Source: Flaviramulus sp. BrNp1-15
Lineage (GTDB): Bacteria; Bacteroidota; Bacteroidia; Flavobacteriales; Flavobacteriaceae
NCBI RefSeq assembly: GCF_022259695.1
Contig: NZ_CP092099.1
Coordinates: 1,038,471 to 1,102,470 of the forward strand
Length of the DNA stretch: 64,000 nt
Reading direction: 5' to 3'
Position 1 is the first letter of the stretch. Each line of letters opens with the position of its first letter. This document shows, in pieces, positions 26,897 to 34,822 of this stretch. The notes under the pieces were generated by a model. It was given only the letters and a program-made list of their open reading frames with translations. It made no database searches and was not told the origin of the DNA. Both the position numbers and the translations under genes were made by a program.

Positions 26897-27682
26897 TTAA
26901 TTTTTGATGGCCTTTTCAACAATATTTCCTTTTTCTCTAACAATCATTTTAATATTAGGCTCACTATCATTTTTAACAAATTCAAATGTTAAAGGTTTTT
27001 CCTTACTGTAAAATGATGATTCAGATTGGGCATAAACACTTATTATCATTTCACCGGCCTTAATTTTTAGGGTTTTATCTTCTATAGAAACAGATATTGT
27101 GCCTGTGTGGGTGCTATATTCTCCAATGTAAGAATTAAGTATTTTATCAGGTAATAAAATTTCTTTTTTATCTGTATTTTGAGGAGGTGCCTTATGGTCA
27201 TAACTTAAAACACGTGTCATTTTCCACTTATTCTCTTTTAATTGCCAAATATTAGTAAACTTTGAAATTCCATCTAAATATTCGGGTTTATTATTTTCCG
27301 TGATAAAAAATTGGTGTTCACCAGACATTATAGCTCCATAATTATTTATAGGGTATATTTTTACACTACCAGTAACAACTTCTCTTCTTAATCTCCATTG
27401 ACCTTTAGAAGTGCATAAGTTTTTATCTGTTACTTTTAAAAAAATTTCAGCTCCTACAGTTAAACCATTTTTATCATGGTAAAATTCCAAATCATCAGAT
27501 ATATAATCTTTTAATATGCTTAAATTACATGTATTAAAACCTTCCCAAAATATACTATCATGATAAGTAATAATGGCTTCCAAATCTTTTTTAGAATTGT
27601 TTTGATTTTGAGAATTTGAAATAGTAACACTCAGCATTAGTGTTATGAACAGGAATACTGTAGTTTTTTTTGTTTTTATCAT
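26897..27682 (-). CDS. secreted DUF4440/SnoaL-like protein
   Basis: The 261-residue protein has a signal peptide ending ISNSQ (about 25). Residues about 33-165 form a DUF4440/NTF2-like domain (DLEAIITYHDSIFWEGFNTCNLSILKDYI, LEFYHDKNG, WQLKENKWKMTRVLSYDH). The remainder (about 180-261) is a beta-rich domain (LNSYIGEYSTHTGTISVSIEDKTLKIKA) like the C-terminal DUF3471 barrel found with beta-lactamase-type proteins. The role is unknown. The gene stands alone between two copies of the same terminator hairpin. Confidence 0.8.
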   Translation of the reverse strand: MIKTKKTTVFLFITLMLSVTISNSQNQNNSKKDLEAIITYHDSIFWEGFNTCNLSILKDYISDDLEFYHDKNGLTVGAEIFLKVTDKNLCTSKGQWRLRREVVTGSVKIYPINNYGAIMSGEHQFFITENNKPEYLDGISKFTNIWQLKENKWKMTRVLSYDHKAPPQNTDKKEILLPDKILNSYIGEYSTHTGTISVSIEDKTLKIKAGEMIISVYAQSESSFYSKEKPLTFEFVKNDSEPNIKMIVREKGNIVEKAIKN

Positions 27683-27738
27683 TTTAGAATATATTTTTTT
27701 ATTTAAGACGATTAAATAGTGTGTTTAGTTACAAAAAA

Positions 27739-27772
27739 CAAAAATCCCGCAACACTGTTGCGGGATTTTTGT
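27739..27772. terminator. terminator after the third cold-shock gene
   Basis: TCCCGCAACA and TGTTGCGGGA arms (27745-27765) with flanking A and T runs. The stem is identical to the ndk terminator. Confidence 0.88.
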
Positions 27773-27797
27773 TTTCAATAAAGTTAATAAGTATATA

Positions 27798-27989
27798 TTA
27801 AACTACTTTTACGTTTACTGCGTTTAAACCTTTTCTTCCTTCTTGTAGATCAAATTCAACAATATCGCCTTCGCGAATTTCGTCGATTAATCCTGAAATG
27901 TGAACAAAATGCTCTTTTTGCGAACCTTCTTCTATTATAAATCCGAATCCTTTTGAATCGTTGAAGAATTTTACTGTTCCTTTACTCAT
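27798..27989 (-). CDS. cold-shock protein, copy 3
   Basis: The 63-residue protein is a single cold-shock domain that binds single-stranded RNA or DNA. RNP1 is KGFGFI (13-18) and RNP2 is HFVHIS. It is about 90% identical to the two genes upstream on the same strand; the visible difference is EEGSQK in place of DNNK. The predicted -7 element TACCTTTT (28080-28087, minus) leaves a leader of about 85 nt, the longest of the three, which might form a cold-responsive structure. It has its own terminator. Confidence 0.95.
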   Translation of the reverse strand: MSKGTVKFFNDSKGFGFIIEEGSQKEHFVHISGLIDEIREGDIVEFDLQEGRKGLNAVNVKVV

Positions 27990-28095
27990 GTTTTTAAAAT
28001 ATTAAATTAATTATTAAATGTAATGCAAACTCAATGCCAAATAATAATTAATTGTTATTTAACAATAAGTTAGGTGTGGAAAAGGTAATAAATAA

Positions 28096-28130
28096 AAAAA
28101 AATCTGCCAAAATAATTTTGACAGATTTTT
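28096..28130 (-). terminator. terminator of cold-shock gene copy 2
   Basis: AAATCTGCCAAAAT (28100-28113) pairs with ATTTTGACAGATTT (28115-28128), with one mismatch, and is flanked by A and T runs. Confidence 0.75.
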
Positions 28131-28156
28131 AATTTGTAATTGTTAAAGTATATATC

Positions 28157-28348
28157 TTAGATTACTTTTACGTTTACGGCGTTCAATCCTTTTTTACCTT
28201 CTTGTAAATCGAATTCAACTGCATCACCTTCACGAATTTCATCGACAAGTCCTGAAATGTGTACAAAATGCTCTTTGTTGTTGTCATCTTCTGTTATGAA
28301 TCCAAAACCTTTAGAATCATTGAAGAATTTTACGGTACCTTTACTCAT
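28157..28348 (-). CDS. cold-shock protein, copy 2
   Basis: A 63-residue cold-shock domain with RNP1 KGFGFI and RNP2 HFVHIS. The reading frame extends upstream to an ATG at 28393, but that extension (MAVPLQYYINLILKK) is not part of the family and crosses the predicted -7 element TACCTTTA (28379-28386). MSKGTVKFF at 28348 is therefore chosen. It is the middle of three tandem paralogues, each with its own promoter and terminator. Confidence 0.95.
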   Translation of the reverse strand: MSKGTVKFFNDSKGFGFITEDDNNKEHFVHISGLVDEIREGDAVEFDLQEGKKGLNAVNVKVI

Positions 28349-28451
28349 TTTCTTTAATATTAAATTAATATAATACTGTAAAGGTACAGCCAATTAATCT
28401 TATAAATGCTTTATTTTATAGTTATTTTATTTTAAAAGTAATAAACAACAA

Positions 28452-28482
28452 AAAAGTCTATCAAATTGATTGATAGACTTTT
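28452..28482 (-). terminator. terminator of cold-shock gene copy 1
   Basis: A 13-bp perfect stem, AAAAGTCTATCAA (28452-28464) with TTGATAGACTTTT (28470-28482). Confidence 0.88.
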
Positions 28483-28507
28483 AATTGTAATTGTTAAAGT
28501 ATATGTA

Positions 28508-28699
28508 TTAGATTACTTTTACGTTTACGGCGTTTAATCCTTTTCTACCTTCTTGTAGATCGAATTCAACATTGTCGCCTTCACGAATTTCATCGATAAG
28601 TCCTGAAATGTGTACGAAATGTTCTTTGTTGTTGTCCTCTTCAACGATGAATCCAAAACCTTTAGAGTCATTGAAGAATTTTACGGTACCTTTACTCAT
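28508..28699 (-). CDS. cold-shock protein, copy 1
   Basis: A 63-residue cold-shock domain with KGFGFI (RNP1) and HFVHIS (RNP2). The upstream ATG at 28729 would lie within the -7 element, so MSKGTVKFF at 28699 is taken as the start. It lies downstream of an exact promoter match TACCTTTG (28727-28734, minus) with a leader of about 22 nt. It is the first of three tandem copies and probably the parent or most recent duplicate. Confidence 0.95.
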   Translation of the reverse strand: MSKGTVKFFNDSKGFGFIVEEDNNKEHFVHISGLIDEIREGDNVEFDLQEGRKGLNAVNVKVI

Positions 28700-28726
28700 T
28701 GTATTTGTATTATAAAAATTAAGTGC

Positions 28727-28734
28727 CAAAGGTA
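28727..28734 (-). promoter_or_regulatory. -7 element of cold-shock gene copy 1
   Basis: Minus-strand TACCTTTG fits TAnnTTTG. The equivalent sites of copies 2 and 3 read TACCTTTA (28379-28386) and TACCTTTT (28080-28087), so the TACCTTT core is kept while the last base varies. Confidence 0.6.
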
Positions 28735-28796
28735 AGATAAATAAGTATACCTTTTTGGTTTTAATAGATTTATTTTAAAATAATTATTTTGTTTAA

Positions 28797-29093
28797 CTAT
28801 CTTAAAATCAGTTTTTTAATAATTTCTTTACCTAATTCTTCATTAAGCATATTAATTATTTTTTGTTTTCCATAGCTTAATTCTTCTCTTAAAACGCTAG
28901 AACTTAATTGAATATATAGAGTTTCGCGTTCTAAATTTACCGAAATTGTGTAGTTGTTTACACCATTTCCCATAAGTTTCGCCCAGGCATCTGCAACATT
29001 AACTTTGTTTAAGCCTTTTTCAAGTTTATTGGTTTCTACAAATTCTTTTAATGCGTCAGATATACTGATATGTTCGTTGTTACGTTTTGCCAT
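28797..29093 (-). CDS. DUF721 (DciA-like) protein
   Basis: The 98-residue protein has a DUF721 core: ISDALKEFVETNKLEKGLNKVNVADAWAKLMG, then a beta segment LYIQLSSSVLREELSYGKQKIINMLNEELG. DUF721 defines DciA, the replicative helicase loader of many bacteria, and this gene sits next to recF as often seen in Bacteroidota. The short length means only the DUF721 domain is present. A role in DnaB loading is inferred from family, not shown. Confidence 0.85.
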   Translation of the reverse strand: MAKRNNEHISISDALKEFVETNKLEKGLNKVNVADAWAKLMGNGVNNYTISVNLERETLYIQLSSSVLREELSYGKQKIINMLNEELGKEIIKKLILR

Positions 29094-29101
29094 TTTTTAA
29101 A

Positions 29102-30181
29102 TTATAATTTAAAAACCTCATAAGATTGATGTACCTGTTTTACTGCATTTTCTGTTCGTTCTGCGTGTGTATCACTAATAAACAGTTGTCCAAAGTTTTC
29201 ATTATCTACTAACTTAATAATTTGTGAAACGCGATTTTCATCCAACTTATCAAAAATATCGTCTAACAATAAAATAGGATTCACGCCACTTTGTGCTTTT
29301 ATAAAATCAAATTGGGCTAGTTTTAATGCAATTAAAAATGATTTTTGCTGCCCTTGACTTCCAAATTTTTTAATAGGATGGCTTTCAATATTAAATTGTA
29401 AATCATCTTTATGAATACCTACACTAGTATATTGTAGTGCTTTATCTTTATTAATGGTGTTTCGTAAAAGGGTATTTAAATCATCTTCAAATAAATCACT
29501 TTTATATTTTAAATCTACAATTTCATTACCATTACTTATTGCTTGATAACGTTCTTTAAAAATAGGAATAAATTCTTTTAAAAAAGCTTCACGTTTCTCA
29601 AAAATTATAGTCCCAAAATCGGTTAATTGATTGTTGTAAACCTCTAAAGTATCAGAATTAAAAGTATGATTTAAAGCAAAATATTTAAGTAAAGCGTTAC
29701 GTTGTGCTAGTATTTTGTTGTAATTAATTAAATGTGTAAGATAGTTTTTGTCACTTTGCGAAATCACACTATCAATAAATTTTCGGCGGGTGTCGCTGCC
29801 TTCAATAATTAAGTCTCTATCGGCAGGAGATATGATTACTAAAGGCAAAAAACCTATATGCTCACTAAATTTCTCATAGGCTTTTCCGTTACGTTTTATA
29901 AATTTTTTTTGTCCGCGCTTTAAACTTATTGCTATTTTTTCGGTTTTATCAGCTTTTTCATATTCACCATTTATTACAAAAAAGTCTTCATCGTGCTTAA
30001 TATTTTGAGTTGCTACCGGATTAAAATAACTTTTTCCGAAGGATAAATGATAAATAGCATCTAATACATTTGTTTTTCCAATACCATTATTGCCAACAAT
30101 GCAGTTTATTTTATCATTGAAAATGAACGATTTGCTGTCAAAGTTTTTATAATTAAGTAATGAAAGAGATTTTAAAATCAT
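29102..30181 (-). CDS. recF: DNA replication and repair protein RecF
   Basis: RecF is an SMC-like ATPase that helps RecO and RecR load RecA at gaps. The 359-residue protein has Walker [10 protein letters not shown] near 31-38, the signature [19 protein letters not shown] near 270, and Walker [15 protein letters not shown] near 303. The length is normal. It lies 8 nt upstream of the DUF721 gene on the same strand and is divergent from the TPR-protein operon. Confidence 0.97.
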   Translation of the reverse strand: MILKSLSLLNYKNFDSKSFIFNDKINCIVGNNGIGKTNVLDAIYHLSFGKSYFNPVATQNIKHDEDFFVINGEYEKADKTEKIAISLKRGQKKFIKRNGKAYEKFSEHIGFLPLVIISPADRDLIIEGSDTRRKFIDSVISQSDKNYLTHLINYNKILAQRNALLKYFALNHTFNSDTLEVYNNQLTDFGTIIFEKREAFLKEFIPIFKERYQAISNGNEIVDLKYKSDLFEDDLNTLLRNTINKDKALQYTSVGIHKDDLQFNIESHPIKKFGSQGQQKSFLIALKLAQFDFIKAQSGVNPILLLDDIFDKLDENRVSQIIKLVDNENFGQLFISDTHAERTENAVKQVHQSYEVFKL

Positions 30182-30285
30182 ATAAAAAGCAACTTAAATT
30201 GTGTTTAAAGGCTTAAACACTTAAAAGAAGTGCAAATTATTGAAAAATATCAAATAAATACCCTTTTAGTTATGAAGAAAAATTA

Positions 30286-30293
30286 TATTTTTG
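30286..30293 (+). promoter_or_regulatory. -7 element of the TPR-ribH operon
   Basis: TATTTTTG fits TAnnTTTG, 27 nt upstream of the ATG at 30321. It would drive the TPR gene, ribH and perhaps genes up to 36703. Confidence 0.55.
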
Positions 30294-30320
30294 CACGCAC
30301 AATAAATTAGACAGCAAAGC

Positions 30321-31091
30321 ATGGCGACTTATAAAAAAAGAGGAGGTAAACCACAAACTAAGGTAGAGAAACAACAAAATATTGAAGAAGGTTCTACTAC
30401 TGCAGAGGTTTTTAATACCCTTGATGAAACGGCTTCAAAAACGGAAGCTTTTGTAGAGAAAAATCAGAAATACATTTTTGTTATTATAGGAGTTGTTGCT
30501 CTAGTAGTATTAGGTTATTTAGGTTACAAAGAGTTTATTGCTAAGCCTAAACAAACTAATGCTATGAACGATATGTTTCAAGCACAAAAATATTTTAATG
30601 ATGCTGTAAATGGTACAGCAAAAGATTCGTTATACAACTTAGCATTAACAGGTGGCGAAGGTAAGTTTGGTATGCTGGATATTATAGAAGAGTATAGCGG
30701 AACACCATCGGCTAACTTAGCAAATTATTATGCTGGAACTGCATATTTAAGATTGAAAGATTACAAAAATGCTGTAGAGTATTTAGGTAATTTTAAAAGT
30801 GATGATGAAATTTTAGCGCCTTTAGCTAAAGGAAATATTGGTGATGCATTTGTGCAATTAAATCAGCCAGAAGATGCTTTAGGATATTACGAAGAAGCAG
30901 CTAAAATGCGCGATAATGAATATACAACACCAATGTATTTGTTTAAAGCAGGTTCTGTTGCGTTAGATTTAGGACAAGCAGATAAAGCTTTAGGTTATTT
31001 TAAAAGAATAAAAGACGATTATTCTAATTCTACTGAAGCTGCAACAGTTGATGTGTTTATTGGAAAAGCGCAAGTATTGGCAAGTAAATAA
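30321..31091 (+). CDS. membrane-anchored tetratricopeptide protein (YfgM-like)
   Basis: The 256-residue protein has a basic cytosolic N-terminus, one membrane helix (YIFVIIGVVALVVLGYLGY, about 50-69), then periplasmic TPR-type helices (ANLANYYAGTAYLRLKDYKNAVEYL; GNIGDAFVQLNQPEDALGYYEEAAK; GSVALDLGQADKALGYFKRI). It resembles YfgM/BamD-type ancillary factors acting in envelope protein traffic. It is 11 nt upstream of ribH in the same direction. The YfgM comparison rests on architecture only. Confidence 0.82.
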   Translation: MATYKKRGGKPQTKVEKQQNIEEGSTTAEVFNTLDETASKTEAFVEKNQKYIFVIIGVVALVVLGYLGYKEFIAKPKQTNAMNDMFQAQKYFNDAVNGTAKDSLYNLALTGGEGKFGMLDIIEEYSGTPSANLANYYAGTAYLRLKDYKNAVEYLGNFKSDDEILAPLAKGNIGDAFVQLNQPEDALGYYEEAAKMRDNEYTTPMYLFKAGSVALDLGQADKALGYFKRIKDDYSNSTEAATVDVFIGKAQVLASK

Positions 31092-31102
31092 TATGTTTAC
31101 AT

Positions 31103-31588
31103 ATGGCTACGGCAAATAAAAATTTATCAGATTACGATAAAGAAACAATCCCAAACGCGAATAGATTTCGGTTTGGGATTGTTGTTTCTGAATGGAACGA
31201 TAATATTACTGAAGGATTGTTTCAAGGGGCTTATGATGCTTTAATAGAAAATGGCGCATTACCTGCCAATATAATTCGTTGGAATGTACCTGGAAGCTTT
31301 GAGCTTGTTTACGGAAGCAAGAAAATGCAGGAACAAATGGTTAATGCAGTTATTGCTATTGGTAGTGTTATTAAAGGTGAAACCAAGCATTTTGATTTTG
31401 TATGTGAAGCAGTTTCACAAGGCATTAAAGATTTAAATGTAATAAGAGAAACACCAGTAATTTTTTGTGTGTTAACCGATGATAATATGCAACAAGCCAT
31501 TGAGCGTTCTGGTGGTAAACATGGTAATAAGGGAACAGAAGCGGCTATTGCAGCTATAAAAATGGCTGAATTACGTAAAAACAGCTAG
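31103..31588 (+). CDS. ribH: 6,7-dimethyl-8-ribityllumazine synthase
   Basis: RibH joins the pyrimidinedione and butanone phosphate in the penultimate step of riboflavin synthesis. The 161-residue protein has the lumazine-synthase pattern: FGIVVSEWNDNITEGLFQGA, VPGSFELVYGSKKM, IAIGSVIKGETKHFDFVCEAV with the catalytic His, and PVIFCVLTDDNMQQAIERSGG. Other rib genes are not linked here. It is cotranscribed with the TPR gene upstream. Confidence 0.97.
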   Translation: MATANKNLSDYDKETIPNANRFRFGIVVSEWNDNITEGLFQGAYDALIENGALPANIIRWNVPGSFELVYGSKKMQEQMVNAVIAIGSVIKGETKHFDFVCEAVSQGIKDLNVIRETPVIFCVLTDDNMQQAIERSGGKHGNKGTEAAIAAIKMAELRKNS

Positions 31589-31711
31589 TCTCATACTTCT
31601 AGCTTCATGCATCTTACTCCAACCTTGTTAGGTTTGTTAACAATTTTTGGCATTTCAATTAAAAGTTTCTGTCTATTTTTAAGTACTTTTGGCCTACAAC
31701 AGTACTAGATT

Positions 31712-31945
31712 TTGTTTAAACAACGTAAGCATAGAACTTTTAATTATCAACCTCGATTTTCTAAAGAAAATCAGGATGCTTCTAATTTAGATACTGATAA
31801 AAACACCAAGGATTTTATCTCCAAATGGCGAGAAAGTAAAGGTAATAGACCAAAAGCTCGAGGTGTTATGCCCATAAAAACTTTAATATTGGTTTTGGTA
31901 TTATTATTGATTTGTATGTATTTATTAGAAAAGAAATACATGTAA
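31712..31945 (+). CDS. small tail-anchored protein, TTG start
   Basis: A 77-residue protein starting at TTG 31712; no in-frame ATG exists before the transmembrane segment. The N-terminus FKQRKHRTFNYQPRFSK is basic and aromatic, the middle is charged, and the C-terminal third is one helix (TLILVLVLLLICMYLL) followed by KKYM. It looks like a paralogue of the next gene, sharing RK-x-FxY-x-PRF/Y at the start and the tail anchor. Relatives beside ribH are sometimes labelled 'riboflavin synthase subunit beta', which this sequence does not support. The function is unknown. Confidence 0.7.
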   Translation: MFKQRKHRTFNYQPRFSKENQDASNLDTDKNTKDFISKWRESKGNRPKARGVMPIKTLILVLVLLLICMYLLEKKYM

Positions 31946-31963
31946 CCAAAAAACTTAGAAATC

Positions 31964-32248
31964 ATGGGACTTTTAAAAACGCGTAAAAACAAAAAATTCA
32001 GTTATACACCTCGTTATTTTGATGATAAAGGTGAAGGGAATCCGTTTGAAATAAAGCATAAGTTTGATAAGTTTAGAAAAACAGTTGGTGGTAATAAGGG
32101 CATAAAAACAAAATTTAACGAAGCAATTGAAGATTATAAAAACCCAGATAAAGCTGCAAACAGACGTATTTTAATTATAGTTGGAATATTAGTTTTAATA
32201 TTTTTGTTCATTATCGATTTCGATTTATCTATTTTCTTTTCTAAATAA
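31964..32248 (+). CDS. small tail-anchored protein next to mutL
   Basis: The 94-residue protein has a basic N-terminus (KTRKNKKFSYTPRYF), a Lys-rich soluble stretch, and a C-terminal membrane helix (ILIIVGILVLIFLFII) ending DFDLSIFFSK. It shares the FxYxPR motif and layout with the preceding 77-residue gene and ends 3 nt before mutL. The conserved N-terminal motif on the cytosolic side suggests a binding surface for a partner protein, but nothing identifies it. Confidence 0.8.
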   Translation: MGLLKTRKNKKFSYTPRYFDDKGEGNPFEIKHKFDKFRKTVGGNKGIKTKFNEAIEDYKNPDKAANRRILIIVGILVLIFLFIIDFDLSIFFSK

Positions 32249-32251
32249 TTT

Positions 32252-34090
32252 ATGGCAGACATTATACAGCTTTTACCCGACCATGTAGCAAATCAAATAG
32301 CCGCTGGAGAAGTTGTACAACGTCCAGCTTCTGTAGTAAAAGAGCTTCTTGAAAATGCCATTGATGCAGAAGCTACTTCAATAAAACTTATTATAAAAGA
32401 CGCGGGAAAAACTCTCGTTCAAGTTATTGACAACGGAAAAGGTATGAGTACTACCGACGCCCGTTTAAGTTTTGAGCGTCATGCTACTTCTAAAATTCGT
32501 ACTGCAGACGATTTATTTCAATTACATACCAAAGGGTTTCGAGGAGAGGCTTTAGCAAGTATTGCTGCTATTGCTCATGTAGAGTTAAAAACAAAGCAAG
32601 AGCAAGACGATGTGGGAAATACTATTGAAATTGAAGGTAGTAAAGTGGTGGCACAAGAAGTGGTTGTAACTCCAAAAGGAACTTCGGTTTCTGTTAAAAA
32701 TCTTTTTTTTAATATTCCTGCGCGACGTAATTTTTTAAAATCTGATGCTGTAGAACTCCGTCATGTAATTGATGAATTTCATAGAGTGTCATTAGCGCAT
32801 CCTAATATTGGTTTTGCTTTATATAATAATGGTAGCGAAACCTTTAATTTACCGGTTAGTAATTTTAGACAACGCATAGTCAATATTTTTGGTAGTAAAA
32901 CCAATGAAAAGCTTGTGCCAGTTGAAGAAGATACCGAAGTTTTAAAAATCTCAGGTTTTGTTGGTAAACCCGAATTTGCTAAAAAAACCAGAGGCGAACA
33001 GTATTTTTTTGTGAATGATCGTTTTATAAAAAGCGCTTATTTAAATCATGCTATAGCTTCGGCTTTTGATGGTTTGTTGAAAAACGGAACACACCCTAGT
33101 TATTTTTTAAACCTGCATGTCGATCCACAAACTATAGATATTAATATTCATCCAACTAAAACAGAAATAAAGTTTGATGATGAACATACCTTGTATGCTT
33201 TATTACGTTCGGCAGTAAAACATAGTTTAGGACAGTTTAATATTGCACCTGTTTTAGATTTTGATCGCGACCCTAATTTAGATACGCCGTATAGCTATAA
33301 AACTAGTCATACTGATGCTCCAAAAATAGAAGTAGACAGAAGTTTTAATCCTTTTAATGAAGAGAAAAAGACTTTCGCTTACAAAAAAGAACCTGCTACA
33401 AGTTGGGAAAGTTTATATGTTGGATTAGAATCTAAAGGAAACGAAACTCAACAAGATTTTAGTGAAGTACATTTTGAAAGTGACCCACAAACCGCTTCAA
33501 TTTTTAATGATGATAATCAAATTGAGCAAACCAATACTACATATCAACTTCATAATAAATATATAGTTAGTACCATAAAATCGGGTATGTTGGTTATAGA
33601 CCAGCATCGTGCGCATCAACGTGTTTTGTATGAAGATTTTCTTAAAAACATGACGATAAAAGAAGCTACAAGTCAGCAATTATTATTTCCGCTTCAGCTT
33701 CATTTTTCAAAACAGGATATAGAAATTATAAATCAATTAAAAGAAGATTTAGAACATACCGGTTTTGTATTTTCAAACGTTAAAGAAGAATCGGTAGAGG
33801 TTACAGGTGTTCCAGTTAGTGTTCCAGAAAGTGAAGTGTCTATTATTTTAGAACAACTTATAAGTGATGTTGAAAATGAGGTGCCCGATAATAATTTTAG
33901 TGCTACCGATTTGTTGGCAAAATCTATGGCTAAAAGTTTAGCTATTAAAACTGGGCAATCGTTACAAAAAGATGAACAAGAATATTTAGTAAATAAGCTA
34001 TTTGCTTGTAAAGAACCTAATGTATCGCCTACTAATAGAACAACATTTATTACCATGAGTGTTGATGAATTAGATAAAAAATTTATTTAG
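32252..34090 (+). CDS. mutL: DNA mismatch repair protein MutL
   Basis: MutL couples mismatch recognition by MutS to strand removal. The 612-residue protein has the full GHKL ATPase: ELLENAIDAEATSI, DNGKGM, HATSKI and TKGFRGEALASIAAI. A Ser/Asp/Lys-rich linker (about 345-415) leads to the dimerisation domain. The endonuclease motif DQHAxxExxxxE reads DQHRAHQRVLYE (from residue 450), so the metal-binding Glu is Gln. The terminal CPHGRP-type motif reads SPTNRT. Nicking activity is therefore doubtful. It is in a run of same-strand genes with small gaps. Confidence 0.96.
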   Translation: MADIIQLLPDHVANQIAAGEVVQRPASVVKELLENAIDAEATSIKLIIKDAGKTLVQVIDNGKGMSTTDARLSFERHATSKIRTADDLFQLHTKGFRGEALASIAAIAHVELKTKQEQDDVGNTIEIEGSKVVAQEVVVTPKGTSVSVKNLFFNIPARRNFLKSDAVELRHVIDEFHRVSLAHPNIGFALYNNGSETFNLPVSNFRQRIVNIFGSKTNEKLVPVEEDTEVLKISGFVGKPEFAKKTRGEQYFFVNDRFIKSAYLNHAIASAFDGLLKNGTHPSYFLNLHVDPQTIDINIHPTKTEIKFDDEHTLYALLRSAVKHSLGQFNIAPVLDFDRDPNLDTPYSYKTSHTDAPKIEVDRSFNPFNEEKKTFAYKKEPATSWESLYVGLESKGNETQQDFSEVHFESDPQTASIFNDDNQIEQTNTTYQLHNKYIVSTIKSGMLVIDQHRAHQRVLYEDFLKNMTIKEATSQQLLFPLQLHFSKQDIEIINQLKEDLEHTGFVFSNVKEESVEVTGVPVSVPESEVSIILEQLISDVENEVPDNNFSATDLLAKSMAKSLAIKTGQSLQKDEQEYLVNKLFACKEPNVSPTNRTTFITMSVDELDKKFI

Positions 34091-34093
34091 AAT

Positions 34094-34822
34094 ATGATGA
34101 GGATTTCAGAAACCGTTAAACATTTAATAATCATTAATGTGATTATGTTTATCGGTACTATAGCAATAGGAGAAGGAGTTTTATTTTACGATTGGTTTGC
34201 TTTGTATTTTCCAAAAAATGAAGCATTTCAACCTTGGCAAATAGTTACGCATATGTTTATGCACGGTGGCCCAATGCATATTTTCTTCAATATGTTTGCT
34301 CTCTGGATGTTTGGTACGCCTGTAGAACAGACATTAGGATCTAAGCGATTTTTGTTTATTTATTTTTCGGCAGGTTTAGGTGCGGTTGCCTTACAATTAG
34401 GTTATTACTATTTCAAGTATATACCGATGGAGCAAGAAGCTATGGCTTTAGGCTTTACACAAGAGCAAATAGTAGAAGTGTTTAAAGATGGAAAAGTGTT
34501 TAGAGCTATTGGTCAGGAGTTTAACGAAATTTACTATGCGTCTATGGTTGGAGCTTCAGGTTGTATCATGGGTATTCTTGTTGCTTTTGGTATGATGAAT
34601 CCAGAAGCTAAATTGATGATGATATTTTTACCTATCCCTATAAAAGCAAAATATTTTATTCCAGGTATTATTATTTTAGATTTAATCTCAGGTATTACTG
34701 GTCAATCATTTTTTAGCCCAAGTAACACAGCGTATATGGCTCACGTAGGTGGAGCATTAGCAGGATTTATAATTATGTGGTATTGGAAAAAAACACAGTT
34801 TAATAGAAACCGCTGGAATTAA
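34094..34822 (+). CDS. rhomboid family intramembrane serine protease (1)
   Basis: A 242-residue six-helix rhomboid. The catalytic dyad is visible: Ser155 in GASGCIMG and His217 in YMAHVGGALAG. The HGGPMHIFFNMFALW motif (57-71), with His and Asn of the oxyanion site, is present. Rhomboids cut membrane proteins within or beside their helices. The substrate is unknown. It is 3 nt after mutL, and its stop overlaps the start of the second rhomboid by 1 nt. Confidence 0.93.
   Translation: MMRISETVKHLIIINVIMFIGTIAIGEGVLFYDWFALYFPKNEAFQPWQIVTHMFMHGGPMHIFFNMFALWMFGTPVEQTLGSKRFLFIYFSAGLGAVALQLGYYYFKYIPMEQEAMALGFTQEQIVEVFKDGKVFRAIGQEFNEIYYASMVGASGCIMGILVAFGMMNPEAKLMMIFLPIPIKAKYFIPGIIILDLISGITGQSFFSPSNTAYMAHVGGALAGFIIMWYWKKTQFNRNRWN

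Noticed and set aside
26672-26992. Plus-strand ORF overlapping the end of ndk and running across the terminator
   Set aside because: It is out of frame with ndk, crosses a strong terminator hairpin and overlaps the DUF4440 gene.
28349-28393. N-terminal extension of cold-shock copy 2 (and the similar one at 28700-28729 for copy 1)
   Set aside because: The extensions cross predicted -7 elements and are unlike each other, whereas MSKGTVKFF is shared by all three copies.
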